Positions 25,210-35,548 are shown, counted from the first letter of the stretch. The stretch: DNA of 64,000 nt from Mesorhizobium sp. B2-7-1 (GCF_006440735.1 NZ_VFUA01000022.1:1-64000); one strand, 5' to 3'. Notes: a model not told the origin generated them from the letters alone. Made by a program: numbers and translations.

Positions 25210-27180
25210 ATGCTGCGATGCTGCGTGCTCCTTGCAGCCTTGATCCTCGTGGGCTTCACGACATTCGAGGCGCGCGCCGATCGAAGAGTTGCCCTTGTCA
25301 TCGGCAATTCCGAATACCGCGAAATCCCGGCCCTCAAGAACCCGGACAAGGACGCCGACGATGTGTCGAAGACATTCCGGCTGGCCGGCTTCGAGGTGTT
25401 CACCGCCAAGGACCTGACCAGGCTTCAGTTCGAGGAGCGGTTCCGCAACTACCTGGCGGCCGCCGACGGCGCCGACCTGGCGGTCGTCTACTATTCGGGG
25501 CACGGCTTCCAGATCGGCGGCGAGAATTTCCTGATCCCAGTCGATGCGTCGCTGAAGGACGCGGCCGACATGGAAGTCCAGGCCATCAAGGTCAACGACA
25601 TATTGCGGCAGCTGCGCTCGAGATCGAAGATCCAGATGATCATCCTCGATGCCTGTCGCAACAACCCTTTCCCGCGCAAGGACTATTGGCTGCGCGACCA
25701 GTTGATCGTCGCCGGCGACAGCGGACTTGCGCAGGTAACGGGTTCGCAGAACACGCTGATTGCCTTTGCCACCGAACCGGGCGCCGTCGCCTATGACGGC
25801 GCCGGCGACCTCAGTCCGTTCTCGTCGTCCTTTTCCCGCCGCGCCCTGGCTCCGGACCAGGAGATAAGCTCGGTCATGGCGGCCGTGCGCCGCGATGTGG
25901 TCAAGGCCACCAACGGCAAGCAGGTCCCGTGGGAGAACTCCTCGCTGATCGACGATGTCGTGCTGATGCGCGGGGCGGAGCAACCAGCACCGTCGCCGCC
26001 CGCCGCGCAGCAGGACCAGCAGGCAACCGAGCGCGGAATCCAGGTTGCCGATGCCGCCGAAGCGATTGGAAGTCGCGACATCCGCATCCCGGTCGGCGTC
26101 GGCCCGGTTCCGCTGAAACTGGATCTTCCGGCCAAGGATGCCGGGGTCAGCCTCGAGCTTGCGAACTACCCGGCGACCGGGACGCTGTCCCTGCCCGATC
26201 GCGTGCTTTCGCCGCAATCGAGCCTGATGGCCGCCGAGGTCGATAAATTGCGCTACGAGCCGCAGATCGGCTCGTCCGCTCCCATCGAGGTCGGCTTCCA
26301 GATCCGCGTCGGCAACGCCGCAAAGCAGGCGACGATGAAGCTGTCGCCGGACGTCGATCCTTGCGACCAGGCTGCCGGCGAACCGCTCGACCTGCAGGGC
26401 GTCGTCCCGGGCCGGTTGCCGAACGAGATCGGCGGCGGGGCTCTCGAGGCCTGCGAGGCGGCGGTGAAGGCCTATCCCGACATTGCGCGCTTCCGTTACG
26501 AACTGGGGCGGGTGCTGCTGGCGTCGGGCAGGGTCGACGAGGCCAGGCAGGCGATCCAGGAGGCCGCGGACAAGGGACATATCCGCGCCCTCTTCGCGCT
26601 CGGCTCCATCGCCCCGTCCGGAACAGGGACGGCTGTCGAGACATCGAAGGCGACCGACCTCTATTCGAAGGCGTCGGACAAGGGAGACCCCTACGCCATG
26701 GCCGCCTGGGGACGCGCTTTGTTCAATGGCCTCGGCGTCGAGCGCGATACCGGCAAGGGACTGGACCTCCTGCTCCAGGCAGCGGCCATGGGACATGTCG
26801 ATGCCATGAAGGAGCTTGCTCTGATCTTCAAGGAAGGCCGCAACGGCGTGCCCGCCGACCCGGCACGCGCCCTGGCTTTCCTCAAAGCGGGCATGGAGCG
26901 GCAGGACGCGTACTCGATGGGCATTCTCGGTCTTCCCACGCGCAGCACGCCCGTGGTCATGGCGTGCAAGGTACCGCCGAAGGTCATCACGAAGATAAAG
27001 GTGATCCGCGTGCCCGTGTCGAAACCGAAGACCATCACACGGACAATTCCGGGAGCACCAAAGGTCAAGCCGATACCGACCGAAACCGGGAGAACATCCT
27101 GGACTGGCGGCGCCAGCCACGCCAGCGATGGCAATACCGGCGGTGGTGACGGTGGCGACACCGGTAGTGACGGCTTGTGA
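25210..27180 (+). CDS. Secreted caspase-family (C14) protein with Sel1-like repeats
   Basis: This 656-residue protein starts with a signal peptide (LRCCVLLAALILVGFTTFEARA). A caspase-fold domain (about 25-255) follows, with His98 in VVYYSGHGFQ and Cys149 in ILDACRNNPF, so the catalytic dyad is complete. Residues about 455-570 hold Sel1/TPR-like repeats (LYSKASDKGDPYAMAAWGRAL, then LLQAAAMGHVDAMKELAL). The tail is Lys/Val/Pro then Gly/Thr/Ser rich. Such bacterial orthocaspases cleave after basic residues in known cases; substrates here are unknown. It has no partner gene in view; RpoH2 lies upstream on the same strand 167 bp away. Confidence 0.85.
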   Translation: MLRCCVLLAALILVGFTTFEARADRRVALVIGNSEYREIPALKNPDKDADDVSKTFRLAGFEVFTAKDLTRLQFEERFRNYLAAADGADLAVVYYSGHGFQIGGENFLIPVDASLKDAADMEVQAIKVNDILRQLRSRSKIQMIILDACRNNPFPRKDYWLRDQLIVAGDSGLAQVTGSQNTLIAFATEPGAVAYDGAGDLSPFSSSFSRRALAPDQEISSVMAAVRRDVVKATNGKQVPWENSSLIDDVVLMRGAEQPAPSPPAAQQDQQATERGIQVADAAEAIGSRDIRIPVGVGPVPLKLDLPAKDAGVSLELANYPATGTLSLPDRVLSPQSSLMAAEVDKLRYEPQIGSSAPIEVGFQIRVGNAAKQATMKLSPDVDPCDQAAGEPLDLQGVVPGRLPNEIGGGALEACEAAVKAYPDIARFRYELGRVLLASGRVDEARQAIQEAADKGHIRALFALGSIAPSGTGTAVETSKATDLYSKASDKGDPYAMAAWGRALFNGLGVERDTGKGLDLLLQAAAMGHVDAMKELALIFKEGRNGVPADPARALAFLKAGMERQDAYSMGILGLPTRSTPVVMACKVPPKVITKIKVIRVPVSKPKTITRTIPGAPKVKPIPTETGRTSWTGGASHASDGNTGGGDGGDTGSDGL

Positions 27181-27245
27181 AGACAACGGCCCCCGGCCCG
27201 GGCGATAGTTCAGATCGCCCACGGCGCCGGGTTGGCCCCGAGTCT

Positions 27246-28712
27246 CTATTTGTCGGTGACGATCTTGACCTTGTCGCCGGCCGATACGCTGGCACCGGGC
27301 GACATGGCGTTGAGCACCCGGAACAGGTCGAGCTTGCGGTCGACGCCGACCATTTGCGCGGCGAGCGAGCCCATGGTCTGCCCTGCCTGGACGGTGACGA
27401 CGCGGATATGCAGCGGCTTCAGCGCCGCCTTCTCGGCAGGGCTCAGCACGCGGAAGGAACCGCTGACCGAGCGCGCGACCGGGTCCAACGCGGTGCTGGC
27501 CGAGGGCGCGGCCGTCAGCAGCCTGTAGACCTGCCCGCCGGCGCGGATCACGGCGATGTCGAACTGCCAGCCTTGCGCGCTGGCATGCGCCATCGCCGCC
27601 TCGTTGCCATTGACCGTTTCCTGGCGCACGCTGGCGTCCTCGAGACCCGCCACCCAGCCGCTGCGGATGTAATCGGTGAGCGATACGGACTTGTTGATAG
27701 CCACGCCGTCGAAACGGACGGCGATGTCGCCAGGCCCGGTCGCGGTGACCGCGGCCGCCGTATTGTCGATGACGAAGCCGTCCGGCACCGTGAAGGAGAC
27801 GCCGAGATTGGGGTGCATGAAGGTCTGGCCGCGCACATAGCCTTCTTCAGGCGTGTCGCCGTAGAGCAGCCCGTCTATGCCGGCCAGAAATGCGTCGCGG
27901 TCGCGCGTGCCTACGCCGGGCGGGCCGAAATTGCGCGCAAGGCGCTGCGCCAGCTCGATGCGCTGGGGCGTGTTGGGGTGCGTCGCCAGGAAGTCGAGGC
28001 TGGCGTCGGTGGCGCCGCTGACCGAGCGGAAATCGGTATAGGCCGACATCGACTGCAGGAAGCGGCCGGCGGCATAGGGATCATAGCCCGCCTCGCCGAT
28101 CGACTTGATGCCGATGGCGTCGGCCTGCAGTTCCTGGTTGCGCGAGAATTGCGCCAGCCTCAGCTTGCCGCGGATCAGTGCCGCCTTGGCGGTCGGACTG
28201 TCGCCGAGCACATCGGAAACAACCTTGGTCGCCAGGCCCTCCTCCGCTTCGAGCTGCTGCCGCTGCAGGCCATGATTGGCGGTGACGTGACCCATCTCAT
28301 GCGCGATGACGGCGGCAAGCTCGGAGGAATCGTTGGCCAGCGCCAGCAGGCCGCGCGTCACATAGAGATAGCCGCCCGGCAGCGCGAAGGCGTTGACGTT
28401 GGGCGAGTTCAGGATGGTGATGCGATAGGTCTGGGTCGGGTTCGCCGACACCACCGTCAGATTGCCGACGACCTTGGCCACCATGCGTTCGAGCCTGGGA
28501 TCGGAATATTCGCCGCCATAGGTGGCGAGAATCCGCGGATGCTGCGCCTTCGCCATGTCGGCGAGCTTGGCGTTGGCGACGACATTGTCGACGGTGATCG
28601 GCTTGTCGGAAGGCTGGAAGCCCGATTCCTGCACGTCCGGCGGCGTGAACATCTGGCAGCTGGCCAGCGCCACGACGCTTGCCAGCGCGAAAAATCGTGC
28701 CAGCGGCCTCAT
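27246..28712 (-). CDS. M48 family metalloprotease lipoprotein with LysM
   Basis: This 488-residue protein has a lipoprotein signal (ALASVVALASC, Cys19) and the zinc motif HEMGH (138-142), with the downstream Glu in NQELQADAIG. It resembles BepA/LoiP-type envelope quality-control proteases. The C-terminal 55 residues form a LysM-like peptidoglycan-binding module (VQAGQTMGSLAAQM and DKVKIVTDK). Its gene runs towards the caspase gene. It probably acts in the periplasm on outer-membrane proteins; this is inferred from family. The start is the only good one, given the lipoprotein signal. Confidence 0.9.
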   Translation of the reverse strand: MRPLARFFALASVVALASCQMFTPPDVQESGFQPSDKPITVDNVVANAKLADMAKAQHPRILATYGGEYSDPRLERMVAKVVGNLTVVSANPTQTYRITILNSPNVNAFALPGGYLYVTRGLLALANDSSELAAVIAHEMGHVTANHGLQRQQLEAEEGLATKVVSDVLGDSPTAKAALIRGKLRLAQFSRNQELQADAIGIKSIGEAGYDPYAAGRFLQSMSAYTDFRSVSGATDASLDFLATHPNTPQRIELAQRLARNFGPPGVGTRDRDAFLAGIDGLLYGDTPEEGYVRGQTFMHPNLGVSFTVPDGFVIDNTAAAVTATGPGDIAVRFDGVAINKSVSLTDYIRSGWVAGLEDASVRQETVNGNEAAMAHASAQGWQFDIAVIRAGGQVYRLLTAAPSASTALDPVARSVSGSFRVLSPAEKAALKPLHIRVVTVQAGQTMGSLAAQMVGVDRKLDLFRVLNAMSPGASVSAGDKVKIVTDK

Positions 28713-28864
28713 CCAAACCCTCTCAGCGCCGGTCGACAGATCGGCTTCCTTTCGAAATCTTTCGGCAAATCACGGCCCAGCCGGACCAGCATGGCGGACC
28801 TAGCCACACTCCCCCGGACAAGGCAAGCAAACGCCGGATCACCCGTTGCCGGTTTGGCCGTAAA

Positions 28865-29647
28865 TTATGTCCGCTTCCGGGCAATATGTTGTGATCCGGC
28901 AACGGTGCCGCCTCGATCGCCGATATAGCGCCGGAAGGCGTCCGGTCCAGACCGATCGAAGAAATCCTCGGCCGGGCCCGTCGCCGCGATCGTGCCTTCA
29001 TCGAGAAATGCGACGTCCTGGCCGATGCGGCGCGCATCTTCGGGCTGATGCGTGACGAAAAGCACCGTCATCTTGCGCTCGGCATGGATGCCGGCGACAA
29101 GGTCGAGCATGTCGTCGCGCAGCGCCGGGCCGAGCGACGCGAAAGGTTCGTCGAGCAGCAGAACGGGCCGGTCGCGCAGCAGCACCCGCGCCAGCGCCAC
29201 GCGTTGCCGCTCGCCGCCGGAAAGCTCGCGCGGCAGCCGCTTTTCCTTGCCGGCAAGACCGACACGCGCCAGTGCCTCGGCGACGGCAATACGATCGGCA
29301 TCGCCGAGCTTGAGCGACGGCGAGCGGCCGAGCCCGACATTGGCTTCGACGGAAAGATGCGCAAACAAATTGTTTTCCTGGAACACCATCGACACCGGCC
29401 GCGCCGAAGGCGGCGCGGTGCCGAGATCGGTGCCGCCGATCAGCACCTTGCCTGCATCGGGCACCTCGAAGCCGGCTATCAGATTGAGCAGCGTCGACTT
29501 GCCGGAGCCGCTCGGCCCCATGATGGCTGTGATCCTGCCGTCGGCGAATTCGGCATCGAAGCGGAAGGACGCCTCGCCATAGCTGAACGAGACGCCATCC
29601 AGCCGGACAGCCAGGCCTTTCTGCGCGGTGCCGTTGCTCGTCGTCAT
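28865..29647 (-). CDS. thiQ: Thiamine ABC transporter ATP-binding protein
   Basis: This 260-residue ATPase has Walker [12 protein letters not shown]-loop [12 protein letters not shown], signature [16 protein letters not shown] and Walker [15 protein letters not shown], as in ThiQ. The start overlaps the thiP stop (ATGA), so it is the last gene of thiB-thiP-thiQ. It energises import of thiamine, TMP or TPP through ThiP. Confidence 0.93.
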   Translation of the reverse strand: MTTSNGTAQKGLAVRLDGVSFSYGEASFRFDAEFADGRITAIMGPSGSGKSTLLNLIAGFEVPDAGKVLIGGTDLGTAPPSARPVSMVFQENNLFAHLSVEANVGLGRSPSLKLGDADRIAVAEALARVGLAGKEKRLPRELSGGERQRVALARVLLRDRPVLLLDEPFASLGPALRDDMLDLVAGIHAERKMTVLFVTHQPEDARRIGQDVAFLDEGTIAATGPAEDFFDRSGPDAFRRYIGDRGGTVAGSQHIARKRT

Positions 29648-31263
29648 GACTTTCCTTCCCGCCCGAGCCAGTCGGCGGCGACCACCAGCATCAGGCAGAC
29701 GAGGCCGAGCAGCAAGGCAAGCCCCGCGGCGTCGGCTGTCCGGTAGCTGCCCATGCGCGCCAAAAGCAGATAGGGCAAGGTCTGCACGGAATCGCTCCCG
29801 AACAGCGCGATCACGCCGAGATCGCCGAGCGACAGCGCCATGGCGAAGGCGAAGCCGGTGGCCAAGGGCCGCCTGAGCGACGGCCAGTCGATCAGGCTGA
29901 GCCGGTTCCAGCCGGATATGCCGAGCGCCAGGCAAAGCCGCTCGTGACGCTCGCTCGCCGCGTCATAGGCCGGGCGAATGGCGCGGATCGCGAAGGGCAT
30001 CGCCATCACCGCGTTGACGGCAACGACCATGACCGGCGCGATGGCAAAGACATCGGTGACATGGCGCAGCGCCAGGAACCAGCCGGCGCCAAGCACGATC
30101 GGCGGCACGACGAGCACGAAGCCGGCGCCGGTGTCGGCGGCATGTTCGAGCAGGCCCATCGCGCCACCTGCCCGGCGCCGCAGGGACAGCGCGCGCCGCG
30201 CCGCGATCAGCGCCAGCGACAACGTCACGCTGAGCAGCGCCGCAAGCAGCGCGAGGCCCGCGCTGGTGAGCGTCGCGCGGCGCACCGCCTCCTCACCCGC
30301 CAGCCGGCCGAGATCGGCCTCCAGACCTGAAAGCACGGTCGCCAGCATCGGTCCCGCAACGAACAGCAGGGCAAGCGCGATGAGGCCGGCGTTCAGCGCA
30401 CTCTCCATTCGGCCCGCCGAAAGGTAGCGGCGCGGCGCCACCGGAAGATTGGCGTCGCCGACCGTGTTGGCGCCGAGCCGCGTCAGCGCGACGACCACGA
30501 TGAAGGTGAGCGCGATCTGCAGCAGCGTCAGCACCACGGCGCGGGCCGGATCGAAATCGAACCGCAGCGCCTGGTAGATGGCGACCTCCAGCGTCGTCGC
30601 GGCCGGACCGCCGCCCAGCGTCAGCACGATGGTGAAGGACGTGATGCAGAGCATGAAGACCAGCCCGGCGATCCCCGGCAGGGCCGCGCGCAGCACCGGC
30701 CATTCGATCAGCCGGAAGGCCGGCCGGGCACCCATGCCGAGCTGGCTCGCCAGCCGCCACTGGTCGGTGGGAATGGTGCCCAGCGCCTCCAGGAACAGGC
30801 GCGTCGCCAGGGGCAGGTTGAAGAAGACATGGGCGACCAGGATGCCGGAGAGACCGTAGATCCCTGGCCACTCCCCGCCGCCAAGCCCGGCGAAGACGCC
30901 GGCAAAATATCCCGCCCGACCGTAGAGCGCCAATATGCCGAGCGCGGCGACAATCGCCGGCAATGCCAGCGGCACGGTGAACAATTGCAGAATCAGGCGG
31001 CGTCCGGGAAAGGCCGGATGCCTCGACAGAGCACGCGCCACCAGCAGCGCGGGGCCGACCGATAGGAGCGTCGAGAGAGCCGCTTGCCACAGTGTGAAGC
31101 GAGCGACGCGGAAGAGGTAGCTGTCGAAGGCGGCGACAGCGCCGGAGAGATCCTGCGCGCCTTCGACGGCGAGACCGGCGAAGGCGCCGCCGATGAGCAA
31201 GGCGATGGCCGCAAGCGCGACGGCGCCGGCAGTGATGCGGGAGTCAGAGGGCGCGTGTCGCAC
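29644..31263 (-). CDS. thiP: Thiamine/thiamine pyrophosphate ABC transporter permease
   Basis: This 539-residue fused permease has about 12 membrane helices in two halves, as in ThiP. Each half has an EAA-type loop ([20 protein letters not shown] and [14 protein letters not shown]...). The only start that fits is GTG at 31263; the frame closes with a TAG at 31285 just upstream. Its stop overlaps the thiQ start. It is preceded by a 224-bp gap holding an inverted repeat, after thiB. Confidence 0.92.
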   Translation of the reverse strand: MRHAPSDSRITAGAVALAAIALLIGGAFAGLAVEGAQDLSGAVAAFDSYLFRVARFTLWQAALSTLLSVGPALLVARALSRHPAFPGRRLILQLFTVPLALPAIVAALGILALYGRAGYFAGVFAGLGGGEWPGIYGLSGILVAHVFFNLPLATRLFLEALGTIPTDQWRLASQLGMGARPAFRLIEWPVLRAALPGIAGLVFMLCITSFTIVLTLGGGPAATTLEVAIYQALRFDFDPARAVVLTLLQIALTFIVVVALTRLGANTVGDANLPVAPRRYLSAGRMESALNAGLIALALLFVAGPMLATVLSGLEADLGRLAGEEAVRRATLTSAGLALLAALLSVTLSLALIAARRALSLRRRAGGAMGLLEHAADTGAGFVLVVPPIVLGAGWFLALRHVTDVFAIAPVMVVAVNAVMAMPFAIRAIRPAYDAASERHERLCLALGISGWNRLSLIDWPSLRRPLATGFAFAMALSLGDLGVIALFGSDSVQTLPYLLLARMGSYRTADAAGLALLLGLVCLMLVVAADWLGREGKS

Positions 31264-31307
31264 GCTGCGCCATTTGAGTTCGAGCTAACGAGCGCCGAGT
31301 TCCTTCG

Positions 31308-31465
31308 CCCCCCTCTCTGGCCTGCCGGCCATCTCCCCCTCTAGGGGGGAGATCAGACGTCACTCGGGCTTTCGCCAATCTCCAATGCCGCAGGATTGAG
31401 CAAGGCGCCAAAGCTGCCAATCTCCCCCCTTGAGGGGGAGATGTCCGGCAGGACAGAGAGGGGGG
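31308..31465. repeat. Long inverted repeat between thiB and thiP
   Basis: Arms 31308-31341 and 31432-31465 (34 bases) match at 32 positions and enclose further G- and C-rich inverted repeats such as CCCCCTCTAGGGGGG. The CTGCCGGACATCTCCCCC style is a known rhizobial intergenic palindrome. Being inside the thiB-thiP message, it may lower expression of thiP-thiQ relative to thiB. Confidence 0.8.
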
Positions 31466-31487
31466 CCTTGGCGCAAGCATTACAGCC

Positions 31488-32498
31488 CTACTTGCTCATC
31501 ACCGCCAGCCACTCACCCACCCAGGCCTTGCGGTTGGCGGCGACTTCCTCCGGGCTGAACAGCAGGGCCTTGGTCGGCTTGACCAGCTTGTCGAAGGCCG
31601 GGTTGAGCGGCTTATCGGTCTTGCCGGCCGGGAACATCCAGTTGGTCTCCGGAATGACGTCCTGGAATTTCGGCCCGGTCATGAAGGCAATGAATTTTTG
31701 CGCCAGCGGGTTCTTCGCGCCCGTCGTGGTGATGCCGGCGACTTCGATCTGCAGGTATTCGCCCTCCTCGAAGGAGGCCGCCTGGTAGCGCTCGGTGTTC
31801 TCGGCCACCATGTGGTAGGCCGGCGAGGTGGTGTAGGAGAGCACCATCGGCGCCTCGCCCTTGGTGAACAGGCCATAGGCCTCGCTCCAGCCTGGCGTCA
31901 CCGTCAGCACCTTCGTCTTGAGCTTGGCCCAGGCCTCGGGCGCCTTGTCGCCATAGACCGACTTCACCCACAAAAGCAGCCCGAGGCCGGGCGTCGAGGT
32001 GCGCGGATCCTGGATGACGATCTTGTCCGTGCCGGCGCCCTCGACCAGCTCCTTCAAGCTCTTCGGCGGGTTTTTCAGTTTCTCCGTGTCGTACACAACG
32101 GCGAAATAGCCGTAGTCAAACGGGACAAAGGTATCGTCGCTCCAGCCGCCGGGCACGTTGATGCCGGAGACTTCGCCATGCGGCGCGAACAAGCCGCTCG
32201 CCTTGGCGTCGGCGGTCAGGTTGGTGTCGAGGCCGAGCACGATGTCGGCCTTGGTGCCGGCGCCCTCGAGCTTGACGCGGTTGAGCAGCGCGACGCCATC
32301 GGCCACCGAGACGAATTCGAGATCGCAGCCGCATTCGGCCTCGAACTCCTTCTTGACGGCCGGCCCAGGCCCCCAATCGGCGGTGAAGCTCTCATAGGTA
32401 TAGACGGTGAGCTTGTCTTTCGCCTCGGCAGGCACGACGCCTGCCAGAAGCGACACGAGACCGGTAGCGAGAATGAGATTGGACAGCATTGCGCGCAT
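31488..32498 (-). CDS. thiB: Thiamine ABC transporter periplasmic binding protein
   Basis: This 336-residue protein has a signal peptide ending AGVVPAEA, then [20 protein letters not shown], a hallmark of ThiB/TbpA. It binds thiamine and its phosphates in the periplasm and hands them to ThiPQ. The ATG at 32498 follows AAGGAGG. The message begins with a TPP riboswitch, so it is shut off by TPP. Length agrees with the family (about 330). Confidence 0.95.
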   Translation of the reverse strand: MRAMLSNLILATGLVSLLAGVVPAEAKDKLTVYTYESFTADWGPGPAVKKEFEAECGCDLEFVSVADGVALLNRVKLEGAGTKADIVLGLDTNLTADAKASGLFAPHGEVSGINVPGGWSDDTFVPFDYGYFAVVYDTEKLKNPPKSLKELVEGAGTDKIVIQDPRTSTPGLGLLLWVKSVYGDKAPEAWAKLKTKVLTVTPGWSEAYGLFTKGEAPMVLSYTTSPAYHMVAENTERYQAASFEEGEYLQIEVAGITTTGAKNPLAQKFIAFMTGPKFQDVIPETNWMFPAGKTDKPLNPAFDKLVKPTKALLFSPEEVAANRKAWVGEWLAVMSK

Positions 32499-32551
32499 CG
32501 GCGCCTCCTTCGTTCGAGTGACAAGGAATTGAGGCGCCGGATGGTCCGAAA

Positions 32552-32646
32552 CGTCTAATCCCTCCGCCGGTACAAACCGGATCAGGTTCAGCGGGTTGGC
32601 TTGATCGCCTCTCAGCCGGATCACGTCCGGCACCCCGTTAGAGCGT
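32552..32646 (-). promoter_or_regulatory. TPP riboswitch (THI element) upstream of thiBPQ
   Basis: Read on the minus strand, it has GGGGTGCC, CTGAGAGG, ACCCGCTGAACCTGATC and the closing GGCGGAGGGATTAGA, all conserved parts of the TPP aptamer. It sits 54 bases before the thiB start. In alphaproteobacteria the usual mode is translation control by hiding the ribosome site. It is divergent from the thiamine diphosphokinase gene. Confidence 0.96.
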
Positions 32647-32780
32647 TTCGACAGATAGGCCCGGCCGAAGCGGCGTGCAAGCGGAAGTTTGCCGGGCAGC
32701 TAATGTTCCGGGGCGGGCGCCACCGAAGCGCGGGCCGTCCGGCTTCCGTTTCGCCTGGAGGGCTGGTAAGGGCCACGGCC

Positions 32781-33425
32781 ATGGGCACATTCACCATCCT
32801 GCTTGGCGGCGAACTTATCCGCACGCCCCGGCTCGAACACCAGATCGAGGGTTCGCGCGTCATCGCCGCCGATGCCGGCATCGGCCATGCCCGCATGCTT
32901 GGCCTCATGCCGGAACTTTGGGTCGGCGATTTCGATTCGGTGCCGGCGAACCTGCCGGATGACCTCGCCGCCGTTCCGCGAAAGATCTTTCCGGCAGAGA
33001 AGGACATGACCGACGGCGAGCTCGCCATCGCGGAAGCGCTCCGGCGCGGCGCCACCAGCCTGGTTCTGGCCGGCGCCTTCGGCGGCAAGCGCGCCGACCA
33101 TGCTTTCCTGCACCTGGCGCTCGCCGTGCGGCTGGCCGAGGCGGGCACGCAAGTTCTGCTGACCAGCGGCGCGCAGGAAGGCATTCCCGTTTTGCCGGGC
33201 AAAGCCGGCTTCGACTATGAGGACGGCACCTTGTTTTCGGTGCTCGGCTTCTCAGAGCTCGCCGGCCTGACGGTCACCGGCGCCAAGTGGCCGCTCGACC
33301 GCGTCGAGGTGGCGTTCGGCTCCTCGCTCACTATATCAAACGAGGTCAAGGGGCAGCTTGGCATCGCGCTGGAACGCGGCCGGGCGCTGCTCCTGGCCCA
33401 CCCCTATCCTCTTCCTGAAAGCTGA
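32781..33425 (+). CDS. Thiamine diphosphokinase
   Basis: This 214-residue enzyme makes TPP from thiamine and ATP. It has the catalytic motif WVGDFDS (47-53), the acidic KDMTDGELA pair and the C-terminal thiamine-binding region. Related to ThiN/TPK1. It is divergently placed from the thiamine transporter, so uptake and activation are side by side. The start MGTFTILLGG is chosen because the TPK fold begins there. AAGG-like sequence precedes the ATG (GGTAAGGGCCACGGCC). Confidence 0.9.
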   Translation: MGTFTILLGGELIRTPRLEHQIEGSRVIAADAGIGHARMLGLMPELWVGDFDSVPANLPDDLAAVPRKIFPAEKDMTDGELAIAEALRRGATSLVLAGAFGGKRADHAFLHLALAVRLAEAGTQVLLTSGAQEGIPVLPGKAGFDYEDGTLFSVLGFSELAGLTVTGAKWPLDRVEVAFGSSLTISNEVKGQLGIALERGRALLLAHPYPLPES

Positions 33426-33435
33426 CATTCCAGAC

Positions 33436-35250
33436 ATGGCGCCGCCACTCCTCAATCTCGACGGCATTAAACTGACCTTCGGCGGCACGCCGCTGCTCGA
33501 CGGCGCGGCGCTCAGCGCGTCCGCCGGCGAGAAGATCGCGCTGGTCGGCCGCAACGGCTCGGGCAAGTCGACCTTGCTCAAGATCGCCGCCGGCATGATA
33601 GAGCCGCAGGACGGCGAGGTGTTCCGCCAGCCTTCGGCCACGGTCCGCTACCTGCCGCAGATGCCTGACATGGATGGCTTCGCCGACGTGCGCTCCTATG
33701 TCGAGGCCGGCCTCGGCCCGGCCGACGATCCGCACCGCGCGACCTATCTGATGGAACATCTCGGGCTGACCGGCGAGGAGCGGCCGAACGACTTGTCCGG
33801 CGGCGAGGCGCGCCGCGCCGCCCTTGCCCGCGTCATGGCGCCCGAACCCGATATCCTGCTGCTCGACGAGCCGACCAACCATCTCGATCTTTCTGTGATC
33901 GAGTGGCTGGAAGAAGAGCTTGCCCGCACCTCTTCGGCGGTGATCCTGATCTCGCACGACCGCCGCTTTCTCGAGCGCGTCACGCGCGCCACCGTCTGGC
34001 TCGACCGCGGCCAGACCCGGCGGCTGGACAAGGGCTTTGCCCATTTCGAGGAATGGCGCGACCAGGTGCTGGAGGAGGAAGAGCGCGAGCAGCACAAGCT
34101 CGGCCGCCAGATCGTGCGCGAGGAGCATTGGCTGCGCTATGGCGTGACCGCCAGGCGCAAGCGCAACATGCGCCGCCTCGGCGAGTTGCAGACGATGCGC
34201 CAGCGCTTTCGCAGCCATCGCGGCGCCGAAGGCACCGCCACCATGGTGGCGAGCGACGCCACCGAATCCGGCAAGCTGGTGATCGAGGCCAAGGGCATCG
34301 ACAAGAGCTTTGGCGACCTCACCGTGGTCAAGGGTTTCTCGACGCGTATCCAGCGCGGCGACCGCGTCGGCCTGGTCGGCCCGAACGGCGCCGGCAAGAC
34401 GACGCTTTTGAAGATGCTGACCGGCGAGCTGGCGCCGGATGCCGGCACCGTACGGCTCGGCGTCAATCTGGAGATCGCGACGCTCGACCAGAAGCGCGAG
34501 GCGGTCGACCCGCAGGAGACGCTGGCGCATTACCTGACCGACGGCCGCGGCGAGAACCTCGTCGTCAATGGCGAACAGCGCCACGTCGTCTCCTACATGA
34601 AGGATTTCCTGTTCAAGCCGGAGCAGGCGCGCACGCCGGTGCGCGAGCTTTCCGGCGGCGAGCGCGCGCGGCTGTTGCTGGCGCGCGTGCTGGCGCGGCC
34701 GGCGAACCTGCTGGTGCTCGACGAGCCGACCAACGATCTCGATATGGAGACGCTGGAACTGCTTCAGGAACTGGTCGCCGGCTTTGCCGGAACCGTGATC
34801 CTGGTCAGCCACGACCGCGATTTCCTCGACCGCACCGTCACCAGCGTGATCGCGCCGGACGGCAGCGCACGCTGGATCGAATATGCCGGCGGCTATTCCG
34901 ACATGCTGGCGCAACGCGGCGGCTCCAAGCTGGAGGACCGCAAGGCGAGGTCGAAGACTGAGGCGGGCGAGGCTGCGCCGAAAGCCGAACTAGTCGCGCC
35001 CAAGGGTCCGGCGAAGAAACTCTCCTTCAAGCAGAAATTCGCATTGGACTCGCTGCCGAAGAAGATCGATGCGGTGACCGCCTCGATCGCCAGGCTTGAG
35101 AACAACATCGCCGACCCCGCCTTCTACGAACGCGACCCGGCCTCGTTCCAGAAGACCATCGCCGCGCTCGACAAGGAGCGCACGACGCTTGCAGCACTCG
35201 AGGAAGAGTGGCTGGAGTTGGAAATGCTGCGCGAGGAGATGGAGGGGTGA
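33436..35250 (+). CDS. ABC-F family ATPase, Uup-like
   Basis: This 604-residue protein has two nucleotide-binding domains and no membrane helices. NBD1 has GRNGSGKST and signature LSGGEARRAALARVM, NBD2 has GPNGAGKTT and LSGGERARLLLARVL, and the Walker B segments are LLLDEPTNHLD and LVLDEPTNDLD. The linker between them and the C-terminal coiled coil (LDSLPKKIDAVTASIARLENNI) are those of Uup-type ABC-F proteins, which act on ribosomes or DNA structure rather than transport. It starts 10 bp after the thiamine diphosphokinase stop. Confidence 0.92.
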   Translation: MAPPLLNLDGIKLTFGGTPLLDGAALSASAGEKIALVGRNGSGKSTLLKIAAGMIEPQDGEVFRQPSATVRYLPQMPDMDGFADVRSYVEAGLGPADDPHRATYLMEHLGLTGEERPNDLSGGEARRAALARVMAPEPDILLLDEPTNHLDLSVIEWLEEELARTSSAVILISHDRRFLERVTRATVWLDRGQTRRLDKGFAHFEEWRDQVLEEEEREQHKLGRQIVREEHWLRYGVTARRKRNMRRLGELQTMRQRFRSHRGAEGTATMVASDATESGKLVIEAKGIDKSFGDLTVVKGFSTRIQRGDRVGLVGPNGAGKTTLLKMLTGELAPDAGTVRLGVNLEIATLDQKREAVDPQETLAHYLTDGRGENLVVNGEQRHVVSYMKDFLFKPEQARTPVRELSGGERARLLLARVLARPANLLVLDEPTNDLDMETLELLQELVAGFAGTVILVSHDRDFLDRTVTSVIAPDGSARWIEYAGGYSDMLAQRGGSKLEDRKARSKTEAGEAAPKAELVAPKGPAKKLSFKQKFALDSLPKKIDAVTASIARLENNIADPAFYERDPASFQKTIAALDKERTTLAALEEEWLELEMLREEMEG

Positions 35251-35305
35251 CTGGTTTGCCCGCATGCAGATATGCGCTTATCCTATGCGCATAAAGAGGT
35301 ATGCC

Positions 35306-35548
35306 ATGCTCCGATCAACGACAAAACCACAACGCAAATCGGTCAACACCTCGATTGATTCCAGACTGATCGAGGAGGCCAAGGCATTAGGCATCAACAT
35401 GTCCCGTGCTGCCGAGCAGGGAATCGCGAAGGCAATTTCTGCCGAAAAGACGCGCCGCTGGCAGGAGGAGAATAAGGAAGCGCTCGAAAGCTCGAACGAA
35501 GACGTCAAGCGCAACGGCCTGCCTTTGGCCAAGCACCGGCTGTTTTGA
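35306..35548 (+). CDS. ccdA: CcdA-type antitoxin
   Basis: This 80-residue protein fits CcdA: an N-terminal ribbon-helix-helix (RKSVNTSIDSRLIEEAKALGINMSR) that binds DNA, and a C-terminal toxin-binding arm ending LPLAKHRLF. It neutralises CcdB, a gyrase poison. The ATG at 35306 is preferred over the in-frame 35285 because the ribbon strand follows and AGAGG precedes it. Its stop overlaps the ATG of a ccdB remnant (TGATG). With the toxin broken, the antitoxin may be free to decay or to act as an orphan. Confidence 0.88.
   Translation: MLRSTTKPQRKSVNTSIDSRLIEEAKALGINMSRAAEQGIAKAISAEKTRRWQEENKEALESSNEDVKRNGLPLAKHRLF

Noticed and set aside
31244-31480. Minus-strand open frame through the thiB-thiP repeat
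   Set aside because: It is made of the rhizobial palindromic repeat and overlaps the thiP start in another frame.
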